A stretch of 59,691 nt of DNA, taken from positions 1-59,691 of the forward strand of contig JAFEGO010000080.1 of NCBI GenBank assembly GCA_018239845.1, in the 5' to 3' direction. The stretch's first letter is position 1. Every line of letters begins with the position of its first letter. This document shows positions 56,262-59,691 of this stretch, in pieces. Under the pieces are notes generated by a model. It saw only the letters and a program-made list of their open reading frames with translations, was not told where the DNA came from and did not search any database. The DNA comes from Verrucomicrobiota bacterium (GTDB taxonomy: Bacteria; Verrucomicrobiota; Verrucomicrobiia; Opitutales; Opitutaceae). The position numbers and the translations under genes were made by a program.

Positions 56262-57947
56262 TTATTTCTTCGGCAGCGTGATGCGCATCGTGGTGCCGGT
56301 GGGGCCGGTGGCGATCACGGCGATGCTGCCGTGGTGGCTTTCAAGGATGCGGCGGGCGATGGCGAGGCCCAGTCCAGTGCCGCCGGGGCGGCCGGAGAGG
56401 AAGGAGTCGAAGACGCGTTCGCGGATCGCGTCGGGGATACCGGTGCCGGTGTCGGCGACGTCGAGGATTGCGTCGTGAGTTTCCTCGCGGAGGGAGAGCG
56501 TGATGGCGCCGCCGTCGGGCATGGCATCCATCGCATTGAAGAGGAGGTTGAGGAGGACCTGCTGGAGCTGGCCCTTGTGGGCCTCGACGATGGGAGAGAC
56601 GGCGGGCGGCGTGAAGTGGACGCGGACGCGGGCCTGCGCGAGTTTTTGCCGGATGAGGACGAGGGTGTCCTGGATGATGTCGGCGAGCGACCAGCGCGAG
56701 TGCAGCGCGGCGGGGGTGCGGCCGAACTGGAGCACGCGCAGCACGATGCCTTCGAGCTGATCGAGCTTCTCGTTGATCACGCGCAGGTCGGTGGTGCGGG
56801 GGTCGTCGGGCGTGAGGTCGAGGCCGAGGCCGCCGTGGAGGAGTTTTAAAACGGTGAGGGGATTGCGGATCTCGTGCGCGATCTCGGCGGCGAGGAGGCC
56901 GAGGGTGGTGAGCTGTTCGTTTTTGCGCAGGGTCTCCTCGCTCTGGAAGACGCGGGCGTAGAGTCGGGCGTTTTGGAGGGCGACGGCGCCGAGGCTGGCG
57001 AGGGTCATGCACGCGCGTTTCTCGTCGTCGTCGAAGCGGTGGATGCGGTCGAGGAAGACCGCGAGCACACCGAAGACCTCGCCTTCGTGAAGCAGCGGCG
57101 TGAGTAGGGCGGAGTGGAGCGAGCGGTCGGCGGGGAGATCGGGGACGTTTTGAAAATCGGCCGACTGGATGTCGGCGAACGCCATCTGCTTTTTCGTGTG
57201 CAGCGCGGTGGCGGCGAGGCAGGCGTCGATGGGCAGGTCGCCCTCGGGGGCGGGGAGCGCGGGCGAGGAGTCGATGGCGGCGCAGCGCAGCGTGCCGGCG
57301 GCGGTATCGTGCAGGTAGAGCAGGCAGGCGCGACCCTGCAGCATGGCGCGCGTATCGCGCGTGAGGGTCGTGAAGAGCTGGTGGGTCTCGAGCTTGGCGA
57401 CGAGGGACTGGCCGGCGACGAGGAGGGTGGAGAGCTGGCGGGCCTTGGCCTGGAGGCCGCGGGTGAGCCAGAGCTGGCGGACGACCAGCGTGGCCTCCAG
57501 GGCGAGGCGTTCGAGGAGCGCGAGATCAACCGAGGTGAAACCGCCGACGCGATCGCTTTCCAGATCGATGACGCCGATAACCACGTCGCCATCGTTCATC
57601 GGCGCGGCCATTTCGCAGCGGGCGGTGGGGCGGACGGCGATGTAGCGGGAGACGGTCGAGACGTCGGGGACGAGGATGGAGCGGGCGTTGAGCGCGGACC
57701 AGCCGGTGATGCCATGGCCGGGCTTCAGGGCAAAGCGCTGGTTGTCGGGCATGCCGCGCTGGACCTCGGTCTCGAGCTTGGTGGTCGTGGGATTGAGGAG
57801 AGCGATGGAGCCGGCGTCGGCTTTGAACGTGCTCATCAACACGTCCATCATCTCCTCGAGGGCCTGCTGTGGGTCGCCATTGCGGCTGGCCAAGGAGGCC
57901 AGACGGTACAAGGCGGGATAGGCTCTGGGATCGGTGGGCGTGGACAT
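56262..57947 (-). CDS. GAF-domain sensor histidine kinase
   Basis: Cytosolic kinase of 561 aa with no membrane helix. Two GAF domains occupy about residues 17-160 (SIALLNPTTTKLETEVQRGM, GITGWSALNARSILVPDV) and about 180-320 (ACLLYLHDTAAGTLRCAAID, LLTPLLHEGEVFGVLAVFLD). The H-box is LGLLAAEIAHEIRNPLTVLK, then N-box LQQVLLNLLFNAMDA, and DVADTGTGIP and GTGLGLAIARRI. GAF domains sense small molecules or redox changes. It is separated from glnD by a phased inverted repeat. No response regulator is adjacent. The ATG at 57947 is preferred to an in-frame TTG at 57959. Confidence 0.9.
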   Translation of the reverse strand: MSTPTDPRAYPALYRLASLASRNGDPQQALEEMMDVLMSTFKADAGSIALLNPTTTKLETEVQRGMPDNQRFALKPGHGITGWSALNARSILVPDVSTVSRYIAVRPTARCEMAAPMNDGDVVIGVIDLESDRVGGFTSVDLALLERLALEATLVVRQLWLTRGLQAKARQLSTLLVAGQSLVAKLETHQLFTTLTRDTRAMLQGRACLLYLHDTAAGTLRCAAIDSSPALPAPEGDLPIDACLAATALHTKKQMAFADIQSADFQNVPDLPADRSLHSALLTPLLHEGEVFGVLAVFLDRIHRFDDDEKRACMTLASLGAVALQNARLYARVFQSEETLRKNEQLTTLGLLAAEIAHEIRNPLTVLKLLHGGLGLDLTPDDPRTTDLRVINEKLDQLEGIVLRVLQFGRTPAALHSRWSLADIIQDTLVLIRQKLAQARVRVHFTPPAVSPIVEAHKGQLQQVLLNLLFNAMDAMPDGGAITLSLREETHDAILDVADTGTGIPDAIRERVFDSFLSGRPGGTGLGLAIARRILESHHGSIAVIATGPTGTTMRITLPKK

Positions 57948-57980
57948 GTACGGCGGCAATAGTCCTATCAGCCCGTGGTT

Positions 57981-58052
57981 TTACACCAAGCACGCAAAGG
58001 GAGCAAAGGAATGGGCGTTCGATCCTTTGTGATCTTTGCTTTCTTGGTGTAA
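57981..58052. repeat. Inverted repeat of phased GCAAAGG units between the kinase and glnD
   Basis: 30-nt arms (57981-58010 and 58023-58052) share TTACACCAAG at their outer ends and GCAAAG units inside, with a few mismatches and a 12-nt loop. It lies 4 bp after the glnD stop on the minus strand and resembles the CACGGAA and CACGAAT elements in plan. Could terminate glnD transcription. Confidence 0.75.
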
Positions 58053-58056
58053 GAAA

Positions 58057-59691
58057 TCAGACCGCGGCGGCGACGGGGGCGGGCTTGATGACGGTGGTCA
58101 GGGCGTCGCGGAGGGTTTCGAGGCGGGTCTGGTCGATGGGGCGGGTGGGCTCGGAGCTCTCGATGTAGAACGTGTCGATGGCCACGCCGCGCTCGGTGCC
58201 GATGCGCGCAAAGGTGATGTCGAAGCCGTGGTCGGAAATCGTCTTGGCCAGCTGGTAGAGGAGGCCGATCTGGTCGCGGGCCTGAATCTCGACGATGGTG
58301 CGCTGCATCGCCAGCTCGTGGTAAACATCCACGGTCGGGGGGAAGGAGGTGTGCAGGGCCTCGCCGCTGGCGGTGGTGGTGTAGCGGCCGGCGCTGAGTT
58401 TCTTGGCCTGCGCCACGATCTCGGGATATAGGTCGTGGTTGGAGACGAGGGCGGTCTCGATGGTGCGGGCAAAGGCTTCCTGCGCGGCGGTGCTCTGTAC
58501 GACGCCGCGGCCGGGCTCGACGACGTAAAAGGTGTCGATGGCGATATGGTCGGAGCGGGAGATGACCTTGGCGCCGAGGATGCTGAGGCCGGCCACGCTG
58601 AAGGCGCCCGCGAGCTTGTAGAAGAGGCCGGCGCGGTCCCAGGTGACGACGTTGACGACGGTGAGGGAGCGGTTGATGTCGTCCTTCCACTCGATGACGG
58701 GCTTGAGCGAGCCGACGGAGTCGGCGTTGGCGATGGACTTCAGGAGCCGGTTCACCATCTGGATGTGCAGGGCGATCTCGTCGGCGGTCGTCTGGATAAA
58801 GTAGCGCTCGGGCAGCAGGCCGAAGTGGGCGACGACCTCGTCGTTGCTGATGCCGGGGATCTGGCGGGAAATGAGTTCCTGTTGGGTCATTTGCTTTTTC
58901 TTTTCGTGAGTGGCGTGAACATCGCCGCCGAGATTCAAGTGCTCCAAGGTAGTGAGGTAAAGCGTGGTGTGCAACGTGTCCTTGTATCCATTCCAGAGAC
59001 TGGCCGCGGTGCCGCGCGCATCGCAGAAGGTGTGGACGTAGAGGTTGCGCAGTTTTTCAGCGTCTCCGACGATTTCAGCGAAAGCGGTGGCAGTGGCGGG
59101 GTCATCTACGTCACGCTTCTGCCAGAATCGTGCCATAACGAGATGATTTTTGATCACGAATGACACCAATTCTCGGCCCTCGGGCGACACCATCAGGCGG
59201 TCCATGATGGGGCCGGCGATGCGCACGCCGCTCTCGGCGTGGCCCTGGATGCCCTCGGCCTTGCCGATATCGTGCAGGAGGAGCGTGAGATAGAGCAGGG
59301 CGGGGTCGCCCATCTCGTGGAGGGCGCGGCGGTACTTCGCGCTGATCGGCTCGGCCTCGGTAAAAATCAGGTCAAGCTGCCGGATCGTCTCGAGGGTGTG
59401 CACGTCCGCCGTGTACCGGTGGTAGAACTCGTGCTGCACGAGGCAGGTCAGACCGTCGAACTCCGGGATGAAACGCCCGAGCACGCCGAGCTCGTGCATG
59501 AGGTTGAGCGTCGGGAAAACCACGCCGACCTCGGAGAGGATCGCGCGAAAACTGACGTTGGCATCGGGCGAGGCGCGCACCTCGTCGGTGAGCAGCGGGA
59601 GCGATTCGCGGATGAGCGTCGCGAGGTGGAAATCGAGGGTGCAGTCGAGCTGCTGGCAGTGGCGGAAGACGCGGACGAGGCGCACCGGGTC
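58057..59691 (-). CDS. glnD: GlnD PII uridylyltransferase/uridylyl-removing enzyme (C-terminal part; N-terminus beyond window)
   Basis: Nitrogen-sensing bifunctional enzyme that modifies PII protein; about 544 C-terminal residues are visible. The HD domain is at YLTLLLHDIGKAEGIQGHAESG; before it are GVLGRFIPEFDGLTCLVQHEFYH and YTADVHTLETI, both typical GlnD. Two ACT domains follow (WDRAGLFYKLAGAFSVAGLSI and ARDQIGLLYQLAKTISDHGFDI). The N-terminal nucleotidyltransferase lies outside. The frame is open through the right edge, so the first in-frame GTG (59683-59685) is not a start. Confidence 0.93.
   Translation of the reverse strand, partial: DPVRLVRVFRHCQQLDCTLDFHLATLIRESLPLLTDEVRASPDANVSFRAILSEVGVVFPTLNLMHELGVLGRFIPEFDGLTCLVQHEFYHRYTADVHTLETIRQLDLIFTEAEPISAKYRRALHEMGDPALLYLTLLLHDIGKAEGIQGHAESGVRIAGPIMDRLMVSPEGRELVSFVIKNHLVMARFWQKRDVDDPATATAFAEIVGDAEKLRNLYVHTFCDARGTAASLWNGYKDTLHTTLYLTTLEHLNLGGDVHATHEKKKQMTQQELISRQIPGISNDEVVAHFGLLPERYFIQTTADEIALHIQMVNRLLKSIANADSVGSLKPVIEWKDDINRSLTVVNVVTWDRAGLFYKLAGAFSVAGLSILGAKVISRSDHIAIDTFYVVEPGRGVVQSTAAQEAFARTIETALVSNHDLYPEIVAQAKKLSAGRYTTTASGEALHTSFPPTVDVYHELAMQRTIVEIQARDQIGLLYQLAKTISDHGFDITFARIGTERGVAIDTFYIESSEPTRPIDQTRLETLRDALTTVIKPAPVAAAV

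Noticed and set aside
59683..59685. GTG as the start of glnD
   Set aside because: The frame is open upstream to the window edge and the residues fit the interior of GlnD.

Overview
The window is high-GC, tightly packed chromosomal DNA. It most resembles Verrucomicrobia of the Opitutaceae type, although no rRNA or marker gene is present to prove this. The support is: PEP-CTERM proteins with VPEP tails, Opitutus-style sugar catabolic genes, several sensor kinases, and palindromic spacer repeats. No tRNA, rRNA, IS element, prophage or CRISPR array was seen.

Layout. 1-695 is an ECF sigma factor cut by the left edge. 970-12016 is a carbohydrate block on the plus strand: inositol-monophosphatase-like enzyme, araB, araA, araD, ROK kinase, Tat-type heparinase II/III-like lyase, SSS sodium symporter and an isochorismatase-like protein. 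12020-19075 is mostly minus: PEP-CTERM protein, fatty acid desaturase, orphan sugar-binding protein and two tandem paralogous secreted beta-propeller proteins. 19188-21566 holds a DegT aminotransferase and a second PEP-CTERM protein. 21783-28333 is a divergent pair of operons: amidohydrolase, amidohydrolase, DegT aminotransferase and TonB-C lipoprotein on minus; degenerate epimerase, DapA-like aldolase/lyase and M20 hydrolase on plus. A second desaturase follows.

29518-37059 is a signalling locus: a NarL-type response regulator divergent from a TonB-dependent receptor, a YfiR protein, a hybrid histidine kinase with a CHASE8-like periplasmic domain, and a second kinase with a degenerate receiver. 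YfiR normally restrains a CHASE8 diguanylate cyclase (YfiN), so the arrangement suggests a YfiR-gated phosphorelay reading an outer-membrane receptor. This is the most attractive candidate system here. The divergent promoter region carries a perfect 14-bp palindrome.

37761-42044 is a compact six-gene catabolic operon: hexulose-phosphate synthase/keto-gulonate-phosphate decarboxylase type enzyme, zinc dehydrogenase lacking structural-zinc cysteines, cupin, OsmC, SDR and a TIM-barrel isomerase. 42041-50013 on minus is a complete kdp potassium system including kdpF and a 28-residue membrane ORF ahead of it. The right end holds an SPFH protein, a DEAD-box helicase with a structured leader, an HNH nuclease, an ACT-domain regulator, a GAF sensor kinase and the C-terminal part of glnD.

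Spacers repeatedly contain imperfect inverted repeats built from short phased units of 7-9 nt, plus GC-rich double-hairpin elements. They form a dispersed repeat population not explained by the genes.
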